DNA of 64,000 nt from Haloferax marinum (GCF_009674625.1 NZ_WKJQ01000001.1:930001-994000), one strand, 5' to 3'; positions 29,119 through 39,700 are shown, counted from the first letter of the stretch. Notes: generated from the sequence alone by a model not told the origin. Program-made: numbers and translations.

Positions 29119-29417
29119 GCGTAATCAATCCTCGATACCATCACCGCTCCGTGCGTGGCGGCTGCTCTCTACGTGCAATCGACCGTGGATAAGAATTCCC
29201 GATCATTCTGCGTGCTATGCCGCCGGAACGCCGGAGGCGCTCAGGTACATGTTCATACAAGCGTCCGACTAATAAATACTTCGGTGGATAATCGGGTGAA
29301 AACCGTTACCACACCGCCCACAACCGCCGTATATGGCATGCTAGCTATTACCAAGATGGTATATAAATGGCCGTATGAATCGTGCAGGATAAACCTACCC
29401 ACCCCCCACGACACCGC

Positions 29418-29843
29418 ATGAGAGAGACGATTCGCGCCCGCGGCCACGAACACGTCAGTGCCGAGCACGCGAGTACGTTCGAAGTGACGAGCGACGATTG
29501 GTTGACGCCTGCCGGCGACTGCATCCTCGCGATAGACGCCGACCGCACGCCCGCTGATTTCGACGACGCGTTCGTCGAGGCGTGCCAGTCACACGACGCG
29601 ACGCTCACCGTGACCGTGAGCGTCGACACGGGCGAGCGCACGTTCGAACAAACTGTCCGTGGGAGCGGCCACCCGGACCTCACCTTCACTGGCGACCGGA
29701 GTATCGTCTTCCGGACGAGCGACTACGTGGACGACCGGACCGGGATGGTCGGCGCAGAACACGCCGCCGACGGGTTCGACGACAAACTCGTCTCCGCGCT
29801 GGCCGTGGGCGCACCCGTCACGGTGACTATCGACGTGGCGTAA
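29418..29843 (+). CDS. DUF371 family protein
   Basis: This is a 141-residue soluble protein starting at the ATG at 29418 (MRETIRARGHEHVSAEHAS); the 12 codons upstream overlap the promoter zone. The core has the archaeal DUF371 features: the His-rich first strand (RGHEHV), the GDCILAIDAD turn, the GHPDLTFTGDRSIVFRTSDYV block and a closing beta strand. Its function is unknown. It stands 42 nt before nth and may share a transcript with it. Confidence 0.8.
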   Translation: MRETIRARGHEHVSAEHASTFEVTSDDWLTPAGDCILAIDADRTPADFDDAFVEACQSHDATLTVTVSVDTGERTFEQTVRGSGHPDLTFTGDRSIVFRTSDYVDDRTGMVGAEHAADGFDDKLVSALAVGAPVTVTIDVA

Positions 29844-29885
29844 CTGGAGAGAGTGCTTTTCCCTCTCGCGTCGTAACTGCCGTCG

Positions 29886-30698
29886 ATGCCCGACGAACCG
29901 TCCGAAAACATCAGCGGTGGTTCCGGTGGGGGCGGCCGAACCGCCGCGTTCGAGGCCGCAGACCCTTCCTCAGCGACTCGCGCAGAAGTCGTCGTCGACC
30001 GACTGGGTGACCGGTACTGGCGGAAAGCCTACGGCGGACAGGGTGGATTCGAGTGTCTCGTTCGAACCATTCTCAGTCAAAACACGAGCGACAAAGCCAG
30101 CCAACCCGCACACGACGAGTTGATGAATCGGTTTGGCGGGTCGGACCTCGCAGAATCTCTCGCCGCAGCGGACCGAGAGGAACTCGTCGAGGCCATCCGT
30201 TCGGCCGGCCTCTACAACCAGAAGTCGAAACTCATCATCGGGGTCGCAGAGGAGGTGCTGGCGGACTTCGGGAGCGAGGCCGACTTCGACCGCTACGTCC
30301 GCGCGGAAGATTCGACGACCGTCCGTGACCGACTGTTGGAGATGAAGGGTGTCGGCCCGAAGACCGCCGACTGCGTCTTACTCTTCGCGGGCGGGCGCGG
30401 TGGTGTTTTCCCCGTCGATACGCACGTCCACCGCATCTCGCGTCGGCTCGGCCTCGCCCCCGCCGACGCCGACCACGAAACGGTGCGGGAGTACCTCGAA
30501 CGCGACGTTCCATCGGAGAAGTGTGGCTTCGGCCACACGGCGATGATTCAGTTCGGCCGTGAGTACTGTACGGCGCGGAAGCCAGCGTGTTTGGATGGGC
30601 CGGAAGCGTGTCCGATGTCCGACGTGTGCGAGCGTGTGGGCGTGAGTCCAGAGACCGAAGCGGTCGTCGACCCTGCCGAAACGCTCACCGACGACTAA
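29886..30698 (+). CDS. nth: Endonuclease III (DNA glycosylase/AP lyase)
   Basis: This is a 270-residue HhH-GPD base-excision repair enzyme acting on oxidised pyrimidines. The helix-hairpin-helix (LEMKGVGPKTAD) carries catalytic Lys159, and Asp178 is in PVDTHVHR. The 4Fe-4S ligands are Cys228, 235, 242 and 248, spaced C-x6-C-x6-C-x5-C. Bacterial Nth has x2 in the middle, so there is a four-residue insertion in the cluster loop. The N-terminal 25 residues are a Gly/Ser/Asp-rich extension. It may be co-transcribed with the DUF371 gene. Confidence 0.92.
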   Translation: MPDEPSENISGGSGGGGRTAAFEAADPSSATRAEVVVDRLGDRYWRKAYGGQGGFECLVRTILSQNTSDKASQPAHDELMNRFGGSDLAESLAAADREELVEAIRSAGLYNQKSKLIIGVAEEVLADFGSEADFDRYVRAEDSTTVRDRLLEMKGVGPKTADCVLLFAGGRGGVFPVDTHVHRISRRLGLAPADADHETVREYLERDVPSEKCGFGHTAMIQFGREYCTARKPACLDGPEACPMSDVCERVGVSPETEAVVDPAETLTDD

Positions 30699-30741
30699 GA
30701 GTCGAACCACCCGAACCCACTCGCACAGACAGCGAATACGC

Positions 30742-30795
30742 CTTCGTCTACACCTCTAGCGCGTCTTCGTCTACACCTCTAACACGCCTTCGTCC
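30742..30795. repeat. 23-bp tandem repeat overlapping a stop codon
   Basis: The core cttcgtctacacctcta occurs at 30742-30758 and 30765-30781, and a shorter copy (cttcgtcc) starts at 30788, all with a 23-bp period. The TAG stop of the minus-strand gene at 30779-30781 lies inside the second unit. The repeat fills the gap between convergent nth and the exported-protein gene. Confidence 0.85.
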
Positions 30796-31210
30796 GCAAC
30801 CCGCTCACCGGCGACCCGTCGTCTCTGTACGACGATTCGACGCCACTTTCCGCGAACATCGGGAGATTCAGCGAGTAGTCGTAGACGACGCTGAACCGTG
30901 CGAACGGATTCGAGAGGAACGCCGTCGCGGGGCCGACACCGTCGAACGCGACACCGGCGCGGAGTTGGACGATTGGGGTGGACCCGATGCCACCGGTCGC
31001 CTCCATCCCGAAGCCACCCGGTTTCCCGAGGTTCTCGAACAGCGAGAGGAAAACCACGAGGTCGATACCGGCGTTATCGCCGCCGATATCGAACTGGTGG
31101 CCGTCACCGGGGAAACACGGTGAGGTCGCTCCACTCGCCGCCGCGACGGGAGTTGTGACGACAGAGACCACCACGAACAGCGTCAGACCCAGACGAATCG
31201 CAGCGTCCAT
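30779..31210 (-). CDS. Exported haloarchaeal protein of unknown function
   Basis: This is a 143-residue protein with a clear Sec signal peptide: MDAAIRLG, then the hydrophobic LTLFVVVSVVTTPVAAASG with an AxA-type cleavage site near residue 24. The mature part is rich in Gly, Phe and Val, with beta-strand pattern and a few cysteines (PCFPGDGHQFDIGG). It may be a small secreted beta protein; it resembles what I remember as DUF7332, not certain. Its 3' end lies in a tandem repeat. Confidence 0.6.
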   Translation of the reverse strand: MDAAIRLGLTLFVVVSVVTTPVAAASGATSPCFPGDGHQFDIGGDNAGIDLVVFLSLFENLGKPGGFGMEATGGIGSTPIVQLRAGVAFDGVGPATAFLSNPFARFSVVYDYSLNLPMFAESGVESSYRDDGSPVSGLRTKAC

Positions 31211-31277
31211 ACCGTCGGTACTGCGTTCTGGTAATTAAGAGTACGCCGACGTTCTCAGGACTGATACGTCGAAACCG

Positions 31278-31313
31278 GTGAGTTAGTTGCTCACTCCTCG
31301 CCGGCTAACTCAC
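31278..31313. terminator. Hairpin at the end of the methylglyoxal synthase gene
   Basis: The arms gtgagttag (31278-31286) and ctaactcac (31305-31313) pair perfectly over 9 bp with an 18-nt loop, and the second arm covers the mgsA stop codon. It could mark a 3' end or processing site. Archaeal termination does not require hairpins, so the role is uncertain. Confidence 0.3.
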
Positions 31314-31693
31314 GCTTCGCCGTCTAACTGGTCGACGAGTTCGTCGAGAACGGCGTCTGCACTGGCGAGGTTGGTCGCGAGGGGCGTCTGGTGAACGTCG
31401 CAGATGCGAAGGAGCGCGGTGATGTCGGGTTCGTGCGGTTGGGCCGTGAGTGGGTCACGAAGGAAGACGACGCCGTCACAGGTCTCGTCGGCAATCTCTG
31501 CGCCGATTTGCATGTCACCACCGAGTGGACCCGACTGCTTGCGCTCGATGTCGAGGCCCGTCGCGTCGATGAGGCGCTGGCCAGTCGTTCCCGTCGCCAT
31601 CAGTTCGAACCGTTCGAGGTCGGCCTTGCGTTCGTTCGCGAACTCGATGAGGTCGTCTTTCTTCTCGTCGTGGGCGATAAGTGCGAGGCGCAT
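31310..31693 (-). CDS. mgsA: Methylglyoxal synthase
   Basis: This is a 127-residue cytoplasmic enzyme converting dihydroxyacetone phosphate to methylglyoxal and phosphate. The ATG at 31693 gives the classic start ([16 protein letters not shown]); the 16 codons upstream are not family-like. The phosphate-binding TGTTGQRL, the [10 protein letters not shown] segment with the catalytic Asp, the FLRDPL motif and the [11 protein letters not shown] block with the conserved His are all present. This overflow route is reported from haloarchaea, where the enzyme is usually this short. Confidence 0.93.
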   Translation of the reverse strand: MRLALIAHDEKKDDLIEFANERKADLERFELMATGTTGQRLIDATGLDIERKQSGPLGGDMQIGAEIADETCDGVVFLRDPLTAQPHEPDITALLRICDVHQTPLATNLASADAVLDELVDQLDGEA

Positions 31694-31789
31694 AGTGGTC
31701 ACTCGTTCGAGAAAACTGATTAATGTTCGCCTACGGAACACGTGAGAGACCGGTCTGCGACAGAAGACGCCGTCGGCGACCGCGCGCCG

Positions 31790-33712
31790 TTACTTGAAGC
31801 GGAACGTCTCGAGGTTCTTCGGTGCGAACGTCCGCATGTTGTAGTTGTGGTAGAGCGCCGACGAGAGGTCCTGCACGGAGCGTTCGTCACCGTGGACACA
31901 GAGCACCTTCTCGGGGCGTGGGTTCATCGTCTTGATGAAGTTCTCGAGGCCCTGTCGGTCGGCGTGACCGGAGAACCCGTCCACCGTCTCGACGTCCATC
32001 TTGAGTTTCAGCGTGTTCGAGCGACCGCTGTTGTCGCGGTCGTTGACCGGAATCTCGTCCCATCCGTTCTGGATACGGCGGCCGAGCGTCCCCTGTGCCT
32101 GGTAGCCGACGAAGACGAGTCGGGACTTCGGGTCGGGGCCGACGTGGCGAAGCCAAGACATGATGGGGCCGCCCGTGACCATCCCCGACGTCGAGAGGAT
32201 AATCGCCTGGTCGCCGTCTGCGACGTCCTGTCGTTCTTCTTCGCCGCCGTCGATGTGGTTGAACTCCTCGGCGAGGAACGGGTTTTCGTCCTCGTGGAAG
32301 ATACGGTCGCGGAGTTCGTCGCGGAGATACTCGGGGTAGGTCGTGTGGATGGCCGTCGCCTCCCAAATCATCCCGTCTAAGTGGACGGGCATCTCCGGAA
32401 TCTTGCCGTCGCGCATCGCCTGTTCGAGGACGAGCATAATCTCCTGTGACCGACCGACTGCGAACGCCGGGATGACGACCTTGCCACCACGGTCGTACGT
32501 CTCGTTGATGACCTCGATGAGGCGCTCTTCGGAGTCTTCCTGGTCGGTCTGGTAGTCGTTGCGACCACCGTAGGTGGATTCGAGGACGAGCGTCTCGACG
32601 CGGGGGAAGTCGTTGACTGCGCCGTTGAACAGGCGCGTGTCGTCGTAGTGGATGTCACCGGAGAACGCGACGTTGTAGAGGCCGTCACCGATGTGGAAGT
32701 GCGACACGGACGACCCGAGGATGTGCCCCGCGTTGTGGAAGGTGAGCTTCACGTCGGGCGCGATGTCGGTCACGTCGCCGTATTCGAGCGGGATGGTGTG
32801 TTTGATAGCCTCACGAACCATCTCCGACTCGTACGGCGGGGTACGGCCTTCTTTCGAGGCTACGTCGAGGTAGTCGAGGGTGAGCAGGCCCATCAGGTCG
32901 CGCGTGGGTTCCGTCGTGTAGATGGGGCCGTCGTAGCCGTACTTGAACAGCAGTGGAATCAGCGCAGAGTGGTCGAGGTGAGCGTGGGTCAAGACGACGG
33001 CGTCCAGCGAGTTCGCGCCCGAACCGAGCGCCTCGGGGACTTGAAGATACGGCACGTCGTCGGAACCGGGTTTGTCCCCGCAGTCGATGAGAATGCGCGT
33101 CTCGGGAGTCGAGAGAATAAACGAGGCGCGACCGACTTCGCGGCAGCAACCGAGCGTCGTGATACGAACCCACTCGTCGTTCGAGAGCTGTTCGCGGTGA
33201 ATCTGTCGCCCCGTCCGTTCGAGAATCCGGCGGCGGTCTTCACGTTCTTGTTTCAAGAAGTTGCGGACGTTCGAGACAGTAGAGGATTCTATCGGTGGGG
33301 TGCGAACGACTTCGGGCGTCCAGCCGACTTCCTGAGTAATCTCTCTCAGTGTCGACCCGTGGCGGCCGATGACCATGCCTGGTTTCTGCGCCTCGATGAC
33401 GACTTCGCCGGTATCCACGTGGAAGTCGAGGTCGGTGACACCCGCTTCCTCGGGGATGACGTCCATAATCTGCGGTTCGGCCTCGCGTGGGTCAGATAGC
33501 ACGTCGGGGTCGGGTCGAACCGTGATGCGCTTTCGGAGTTTGCTCGCGAGTTTCCGAATAAGGTCGCCGTTCTTGGCGAACTTCTTCGGGTCGCGAGTGT
33601 AAACGACGAGTTCGGGACCCTCGTACTTGACGTCGGAAACCGAGATGTCGCGTGGAAGTTCGTTCGTAATCTCTGCCTTCAGATTCTCGAGTTGTTTATC
33701 TACGGAACTCAT
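31790..33712 (-). CDS. Archaeal CPSF1 (aCPSF1/FttA), KH-domain beta-CASP ribonuclease and termination factor
   Basis: This is a 640-residue protein. The start MSSVDKQLENLKAEI at 33712 is preferred over a 95-codon Arg-rich extension that would run through the promoter. Residues 1-150 hold two KH-like RNA-binding domains, including GMVIGRHG (112-119). The metallo-beta-lactamase core has HAHLDH at 243-248, then GHILGSS and SGDIHYDD as further metal ligands. The beta-CASP part includes the GGRNDY and STSGMVTGGP segments, and the last metal His is in GFSGHADRQG. Family members cleave 3' RNA ends and terminate transcription genome-wide in archaea. It is probably essential. Confidence 0.93.
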   Translation of the reverse strand: MSSVDKQLENLKAEITNELPRDISVSDVKYEGPELVVYTRDPKKFAKNGDLIRKLASKLRKRITVRPDPDVLSDPREAEPQIMDVIPEEAGVTDLDFHVDTGEVVIEAQKPGMVIGRHGSTLREITQEVGWTPEVVRTPPIESSTVSNVRNFLKQEREDRRRILERTGRQIHREQLSNDEWVRITTLGCCREVGRASFILSTPETRILIDCGDKPGSDDVPYLQVPEALGSGANSLDAVVLTHAHLDHSALIPLLFKYGYDGPIYTTEPTRDLMGLLTLDYLDVASKEGRTPPYESEMVREAIKHTIPLEYGDVTDIAPDVKLTFHNAGHILGSSVSHFHIGDGLYNVAFSGDIHYDDTRLFNGAVNDFPRVETLVLESTYGGRNDYQTDQEDSEERLIEVINETYDRGGKVVIPAFAVGRSQEIMLVLEQAMRDGKIPEMPVHLDGMIWEATAIHTTYPEYLRDELRDRIFHEDENPFLAEEFNHIDGGEEERQDVADGDQAIILSTSGMVTGGPIMSWLRHVGPDPKSRLVFVGYQAQGTLGRRIQNGWDEIPVNDRDNSGRSNTLKLKMDVETVDGFSGHADRQGLENFIKTMNPRPEKVLCVHGDERSVQDLSSALYHNYNMRTFAPKNLETFRFK

Positions 33713-33961
33713 AGTTACGAGCGACCTATCCGGACCAACGCCGGTAGGTCTCGGGAACCGCTGCCTCAGGAACGTTAACGCGAGACGGGCCACACGTGGT
33801 GGTTCCGTTCTCGGTCGACTGCGAAGAGAGCATAGTGTACTGAATACGGTGGTATCTCGACTGCGGGAAGAGGCAGGGAAAACCCGCTTATCCGAGTGTA
33901 CCGTTTCGTCAGTATAAAACCCTTCGCAAAACCGAAGCATATCGCCGCCTTTCGGAGTACT

Positions 33962-34441
33962 ATGGAACTCACACCAGCGGCGGTCACAGACGAACATCGA
34001 TGGGTTCGCGACAGGGCCGACGTCGTCGTCCCACTCATCAACGAGACCCGAGAACGACTCGGGGAGTTGTTCGATACCACCGTCGGCGAGGTCGACGACG
34101 AGACCTACATCGCGGCCGTCGACGAGGTGTTCGCCGACGGAGATGTCGGCGTCAACGTCGCGGCGTACGTCCGAATCCTCCGCGAGTTAGATGTCGAAGG
34201 CGACTATCCCGGATTCATCGTCGACGAAGTGCTCGGTCGGAAACTCGCGTCGACCATCGCTGGTGGCGACCCACTGGGCCTCCTCGCGGAGGCGACGTTC
34301 CACTTCGCCGACGTCGCGGTTCACACCGATGGCCCCGCCGGACTCGACGATTTGGACGCCGCACTCGCCGCTGGCTTCCAGACACGTCTCCCTGGGTGGT
34401 CGTGGCGCCAGCGAGACTCTCCGTTCGACAGTGTGCTTTGA
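33962..34441 (+). CDS. Conserved-type haloarchaeal protein of unknown function
   Basis: This is a 159-residue acidic soluble protein beginning MELTPAAVTDEHRW at 33962; the 22 codons before it overlap the promoter. It looks mostly helical with several conserved-looking hydrophobic patches (VNVAAYVRILRELDVEG; LLAEATFHFADVAVHTDG). No catalytic motif, zinc site or membrane span is visible. It is divergent from aCPSF1 across 249 bp. I do not recognise a family. Confidence 0.65.
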   Translation: MELTPAAVTDEHRWVRDRADVVVPLINETRERLGELFDTTVGEVDDETYIAAVDEVFADGDVGVNVAAYVRILRELDVEGDYPGFIVDEVLGRKLASTIAGGDPLGLLAEATFHFADVAVHTDGPAGLDDLDAALAAGFQTRLPGWSWRQRDSPFDSVL

Positions 34442-34482
34442 GACAGATAAAAGAGTATTCGACGGAGTACCAGACTCGACGC

Positions 34483-34992
34483 CTACCACTCGATCGTCAT
34501 CGGCCTGTCCGGCCACTCCGGTTCGATTCGCGTATCGAGTTCGTCGACACGTGACCGAAGCGCGCCCGTACATTGCTCACACGCAGTGACGTGCGAGAGG
34601 ACGCCCTCTTCGTACTCAGCCATGACCGCTCGAGGTGCTCGTCGAGTCAACCGTTCCGGCCCCATCCGGCCGACGCTTCGTTTGACGGGGTCGCCCAACC
34701 CCGATAGCTGTTCGCCTCTGTTTGCACACCAGCGAGCGTACGACTGTAGTTTGTCGCGAGCACGGCGCTCTCTCGGGGAGGTCCGTCCGGAGATGTCGAC
34801 GAACTTGTCCCACGTTTCGACGGTGTATCCGTCGATGACACCGCGTTCTGTAGCGTCGTCTAATCGGTCGATTACTGGTTCGAACTCTGTTCGCTTCCCA
34901 CTGCGCACCCAGAGTTCGACTCGAATCGACCCGCGCTGTGGAGTCGGACGCTTGCCGCTCTTGGTACTGTCTATTGCTAACACACCGTCCAC
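34483..34992 (-). CDS. Haloarchaeal protein with possible helix-turn-helix and Cys pair
   Basis: This 169-residue protein is less acidic than its neighbours (many Arg). The first half (RVELWVRS, then a helix, then GVIDGYTVETWDKFVD) matches a pattern I recall from haloarchaeal proteins labelled HTH-domain. The middle is basic and helical (ERRARDKLQSYARWCANRGEQLSG). Near the C-terminus is a C-x2-C pair (TACEQC) that may bind metal with other residues. A DNA-binding role is a guess. The start is the ATG at 34992; a later one is possible. Confidence 0.55.
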   Translation of the reverse strand: MDGVLAIDSTKSGKRPTPQRGSIRVELWVRSGKRTEFEPVIDRLDDATERGVIDGYTVETWDKFVDISGRTSPRERRARDKLQSYARWCANRGEQLSGLGDPVKRSVGRMGPERLTRRAPRAVMAEYEEGVLSHVTACEQCTGALRSRVDELDTRIEPEWPDRPMTIEW

Positions 34993-35127
34993 CAGTTCGC
35001 AGGTACGGTTTCGGGGAATATGTAGCTAGGTGTATTCATCAACGGCTGATTCTCGAGAAAAATTGGTGATGTGAGAGACAAGAATCGGTGTCTCACCGGC
35101 AGTGCCAGTCTCCGACCCCCTTCGGGG

Positions 35128-35136
35128 CGTTTAAGG
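35128..35136 (+). promoter_or_regulatory. TATA box of proS
   Basis: cgtttaagg lies 25-33 nt before the ATG at 35161, consistent with a leaderless transcript. Confidence 0.45.
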
Positions 35137-35160
35137 GTTCGCTACGGCTACCGATGGGCA

Positions 35161-36627
35161 ATGAGCGACGAGCAGGAACTCGGAATCACCGAGTCGAAAC
35201 AGTACAACACGGGCGAGTGGTACGCCGAAGTCGTCCAGAAGGCTGGCCTCGCGAACTACGGCCCCGAGGGAATGAGCGGATTCATCGTCACGCGTCCGCG
35301 TGCGTACGCCCTCTGGGAATCCATCCAGAACTACCTCGACGGCCTGTTCAAAGACACCGGCGTCCAGAACGCCTACTTCCCGCTTTTCATCCCCGAGAGC
35401 TACCTCGAACGCGAGAAGGACATCGTCGAAGGCTTCGACCCCGAAGTCGCGTGGGTCACACACGCAGGCCACGACGAATTAGAAGAGCGCCTCGCCGTCC
35501 GGCCAACCTCCGAGTCCATCATCGCACCGTACATGGCGCAGTGGGTCCGCAGTCACCGTGACCTCCCCCTGCGCGTCAACCAGTGGGCCTCTGTCGTTCG
35601 CTGGGAGGCGACCGAGACCAAGCCGTTCTTCCGGACGAAGGAGTTCCTCTGGCAGGAGGGCCACACCGCGCACGCGACCCACGACGACGCCTGGGAAGAG
35701 ACGATGACTCGCCTCCGCCAGTACGAGTCGGTCTACGAGGACCTGCTGGCGATTCCGGTCCTCCGCGGCGCGAAACCCGAACACGACAAGTTCCCCGGCG
35801 CACACACGACGACGACGGTGGAGGCGCTCATGCCCGACGGCAAGTCGGTGCAGGCAGGGACCTCCCACCACCTTGGGACCTCCTTCGCCGAAGCGTTCGA
35901 CCTCACCTACACGACCGAAGACGAGGACGAAGAACCCGCCCACACCACCTCGTGGGGGCTGTCGTGGCGCTCGCTCGGGGCGCTCATCATGACCCACTCG
36001 GACGACCAGGGGCTCGTCTTACCCCCGACGGTCGCACCCGAACAGGTCGTCATCGTCCCCATCTGGCAGGCCGACACGCAGGAGAAGGTCCTCGACTACG
36101 CCGAAGACATCGCCGAAGAACTCGAAGACGCCGGCGTCCGCGTCGAACTCGACGACCGCGACGAGCGCAACCCTGGGTTCAAATTCAACGAGTGGGAACT
36201 CAAGGGCGTCCCCGTCCGCTTCGAAATCGGCCCCAACGAAGTCGACGACGACGTCGTCACCGTCGTCCACCGACCCGACGGCGAGCAGGTCGAACTCGAC
36301 CGCGAGAACATCGCAGAGGCCATCTTCGACCAGTTCGACGAAGTGTACGCGAAACTCTACGCCGCCGCCGAAGAGAACCTCGAAGCGAACGTCCGTGAGG
36401 CGTCCTCGCGCAACGAGATTCTCGGCACCATCGGCCAGCACGGTGGCTACGTGAAAGCACCGTGGTGTGGCGAGGAGTCCTGTGAAGAGGAGATAAAAGA
36501 ACAGATCGCAGCGGAGATCGTCATGGTTCCCCTCGACGACGAGGAGAGCGAAATCCACGACGGCGAAGACTGTGCCGTCTGTGGCGAGTCCGCAGAAGAA
36601 ACCGCCTACTTCGCGAAATCCTACTGA
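35161..36627 (+). CDS. proS: Prolyl-tRNA synthetase, archaeal/eukaryal type
   Basis: This is a 488-residue class II synthetase attaching proline to tRNA-Pro. I use the ATG at 35161; the 30 upstream codons are basic and cover the promoter. Class II motif 2 is in KPFFRTKEFLWQEGHTAHAT, and motif 3 is in the SWRSLGALIMTHSDD block. The proline pocket segment (TSHHLGTSFAEAF) is intact. There is no editing insertion, as expected for the archaeal type. The C-terminal zinc-binding region has four cysteines in WCGEESCEEE and DCAVCGES. Confidence 0.96.
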   Translation: MSDEQELGITESKQYNTGEWYAEVVQKAGLANYGPEGMSGFIVTRPRAYALWESIQNYLDGLFKDTGVQNAYFPLFIPESYLEREKDIVEGFDPEVAWVTHAGHDELEERLAVRPTSESIIAPYMAQWVRSHRDLPLRVNQWASVVRWEATETKPFFRTKEFLWQEGHTAHATHDDAWEETMTRLRQYESVYEDLLAIPVLRGAKPEHDKFPGAHTTTTVEALMPDGKSVQAGTSHHLGTSFAEAFDLTYTTEDEDEEPAHTTSWGLSWRSLGALIMTHSDDQGLVLPPTVAPEQVVIVPIWQADTQEKVLDYAEDIAEELEDAGVRVELDDRDERNPGFKFNEWELKGVPVRFEIGPNEVDDDVVTVVHRPDGEQVELDRENIAEAIFDQFDEVYAKLYAAAEENLEANVREASSRNEILGTIGQHGGYVKAPWCGEESCEEEIKEQIAAEIVMVPLDDEESEIHDGEDCAVCGESAEETAYFAKSY

Positions 36628-36757
36628 ACAGACAGTAGCGCGGTTCTACACGGTTAATAATATCCTTCGGCAACCGTCGAAAGGTGTTTAGTGGATATAC
36701 CAACACTCGATACATCCTTATATGATATTGTAACACCCTTATGGTTTCAGGAAAAGG

Positions 36758-36767
36758 TGCTTATGGA
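36758..36767 (+). promoter_or_regulatory. TATA-like element of gltB
   Basis: tgcttatgga is centred about 26 nt ahead of the gltB ATG. A second TATA-like site, tccttatatgat, lies 75 nt upstream, so two start points are possible. Confidence 0.35.
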
Positions 36768-36787
36768 GGTAGTGAATTTACATAGGT

Positions 36788-39700
36788 ATGACCAAGCCAC
36801 ACATAGACGCACCCTCTGCTCGTACCGGGTTGGCTGACCCCACCGACGAGCGCTCGAACTGCGGCGTAGGGGCCGTCGTAGACCTCGAAAACGGCTCCTC
36901 GCACCGAGTCGTCGCTGACAGTCTCGAACTCCTCGAAAATCTCGAACATCGCGGCACCACTGGCGCCGAAGAGAACACCGGAGACGGCGCAGGCATCCTC
37001 TTCCAGCGACCGGACGCGTTCTTCGAAGCAATCGTCGAAGGTGACGTGCCCGACCTGTACGCGGCCGGGTCCGTCTTCATGCCAACCGACGAAGACGTTC
37101 GGAAACGTGTCTCGGCGGTTGTCGAAGAGTCGCTCGAAGACCACGGCCTCTCCGTCTTCCACTGGCGTGACGTCCCGACGGACAACTCTGGACTCGGTGC
37201 GACCGCACTGGAATCAGAACCCGACGTCTGGCAGATGCTCGTCGAACCCACAGCCGAGATGGACGAAGACGAGTTCGACCGAGCGCTCTACCTCGGTCGC
37301 CGTGCCGCCGAGAAAGCCGTCGAATCACTCGCTCTCGCCGGCGCAGGACGGTTCTACGTCTGCTCGCTGGACCGCAAGACCCTCGTCTACAAGGGTCTGC
37401 TCACTGCCGAGCAACTCCCTGCGTACTACCCCGACCTCCAAGACGAACGGTTCGAGACGGAACTCGCGCTCGTTCATGCTCGCTTCTCGACCAACACGCT
37501 GGGCGCGTGGCACCTCGCCCACCCGTACCGACAGGTCATCCACAACGGCGAGATAAACACCATCCGTGGCAACGTCAACTGGATGCGCGCCCGCGAGACG
37601 GACCTCCAACACGAGGCGTTCGGTGGCGACATCGAGACGCTCAAGCCGATTACGAAGGCCGACCAGTCCGACACCGCGAGCGTCGACAACGTTGTCGAAC
37701 TCCTCCTCAAGAGCGGCCGTGAACTCCCGCACGTCCTGCGGATGCTCATCCCCGAAGCGTACCGCAACGACGACGCGATGGACCAGTCGCGCCGTGACTG
37801 GTACGACTTCCACGCCTCACTGGTCGAACCGTGGGACGGCCCCGCGCTCGTCGCGGCAACCGACGGCGACCGTATCGCTGCCGTCCTCGACCGAAACGGC
37901 CTGCGTCCGTGCCGATACGAAGTGACCACCGACGGCCGTCTCATCGTCGCCAGCGAAGTCGGCGCACTCGACACCGACCCCGCAGAACTGGAGACGCGTG
38001 GCCGCCTTCGCCCCGGTGAAATCTTCATGGCCGACCCCGAGGAAGGCCGCGTCATCCCCGACGCCGAAGTGTTCGACTCGCTCACCGACGACAAGTACGG
38101 CGAGTGGGTCAGCGACCAACAGCGCCACCTCGACGAAATCGCCGACCACACCGACACGAACGCCCGCGGGAACATCAAAGAACTCCGCGCCACGCAGGCG
38201 TCGTTCGGCTACACCCACGACCAACTCAACCACATGATAGAGCCGATGGCCCGCGACGGGAAAGACCCCGTCGGGTCGATGGGTGACGACACGCCGATTT
38301 CGGTGCTGTCGGACTTCAACCGGCCACTGTTCACCTACTTCAAGCAACTGTTCGCGCAGGTGTCGAACCCGCCAATCGACTACATCCGCGAGAAACTGGT
38401 GACGAGTCTGGAGTCTCGACTGGGGTTCCAGCGCAACCTCTTAGACGAGTCCGAAGACCACGCACGACAACTCGTCCTCGACTCACCTGTTCTCACGGAC
38501 GCCCAGACGGCCGCCATCAAGGAGATGGACGACGACATGCGCAGCACCGTCGTCGACATTACCTACGAACGCGGTGAGGACCTCCGTGAGGCCATCGAAG
38601 CGGTCCGCGAGGAAGCGTCCACGGCTATCGAGTCCGGCGCAGACATCGTCGTCCTCTCCGACCGCAACGTCGGCCCCGACCGCGTCGCGATTCCGAGTCT
38701 CCTCGCCACGGGCGCGGTCCACCACAGTCTCGTCCGCAACGGCCTGCGGAACCGTGCTGGCCTCGTCGTCGAGTCAGGCGACCCCCGCGAGGTCCACCAC
38801 CTCGCGACGCTCGTCGGCTACGGCGCGGGCGCGGTGAACCCGTACCTCGCCTACCAGACCATCGGCGACATCGTCGCTGGACCCGACGGTGCCGACGAAG
38901 CGGCCGCAATCGAGGCGTACATCCACGCCCTCGAAGACGGCCTCCTCAAGACGATGGCAAAGATGGGCATCTCGACGGTCGAAAGCTACCGCGGTGCCCA
39001 AATCTTCGAAGCGGTCGGCCTCAGTTCAGACTTCGTCGCCGAGTACTTCGAAGGCACCGAGATTCGCACCGAAGGTATCGGCCTCGACGTCATCGAGACC
39101 GACCTACTGACGCGACACACCGCCGCGTTCGGTGGAGACCCCAAACTCGAACGCCAAGGTGAGTTCGAAAACAGGTCGTCCGGCATCCGTCACGGGTGGA
39201 ACCCCCAGACCGTGGGGACGCTCCAACAGGCCGTCCGCGCTGGCGACTACGGCAAGTACAAAGAGTTCGCCGAACTGGTCAACGACCAGTCCGAAGGCCT
39301 GCTGACGCTCCGCGGACTCCTCGAGTTCGCACCCGACCGCGAACCCGTCGACATCGACGAGGTCGAATCCGTCGAATCCATCGTCAAACGCTTCTCGACT
39401 GCCGCGATGTCACTCGGCAGTCTCTCGCCGGAAGCCCACGAGAACAACTCCATCGCGATGAACCGCATCGGCGGGAAGTCCAACTCCGGCGAAGGTGGCG
39501 AACCGCCGGAACGCTTCGGCACCGAAAAGGAGTGTAACGTCAAGCAGGTCGCGTCCGGCCGCTTCGGCGTCACCTCCCAGTACCTCTCGTCGGCAGACGA
39601 GATTCAAATCAAGATGGCACAGGGGTCGAAGCCCGGTGAGGGTGGTCACCTCCCCGGCAAGAAAGTAAACGAGATGATCGCCCACGTCCGCTATGCGACG

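Noticed and set aside
31278..31313. Hairpin as a riboswitch or sRNA
   Set aside because: A simple 9-bp stem at a gene end with no conserved aptamer features; listed only as a possible 3'-end signal.
33713..33997. N-terminal extension of aCPSF1
   Set aside because: The extra 95 codons run through the divergent promoter region and are Arg/Phe-rich, and the family starts at MSSVDKQ.
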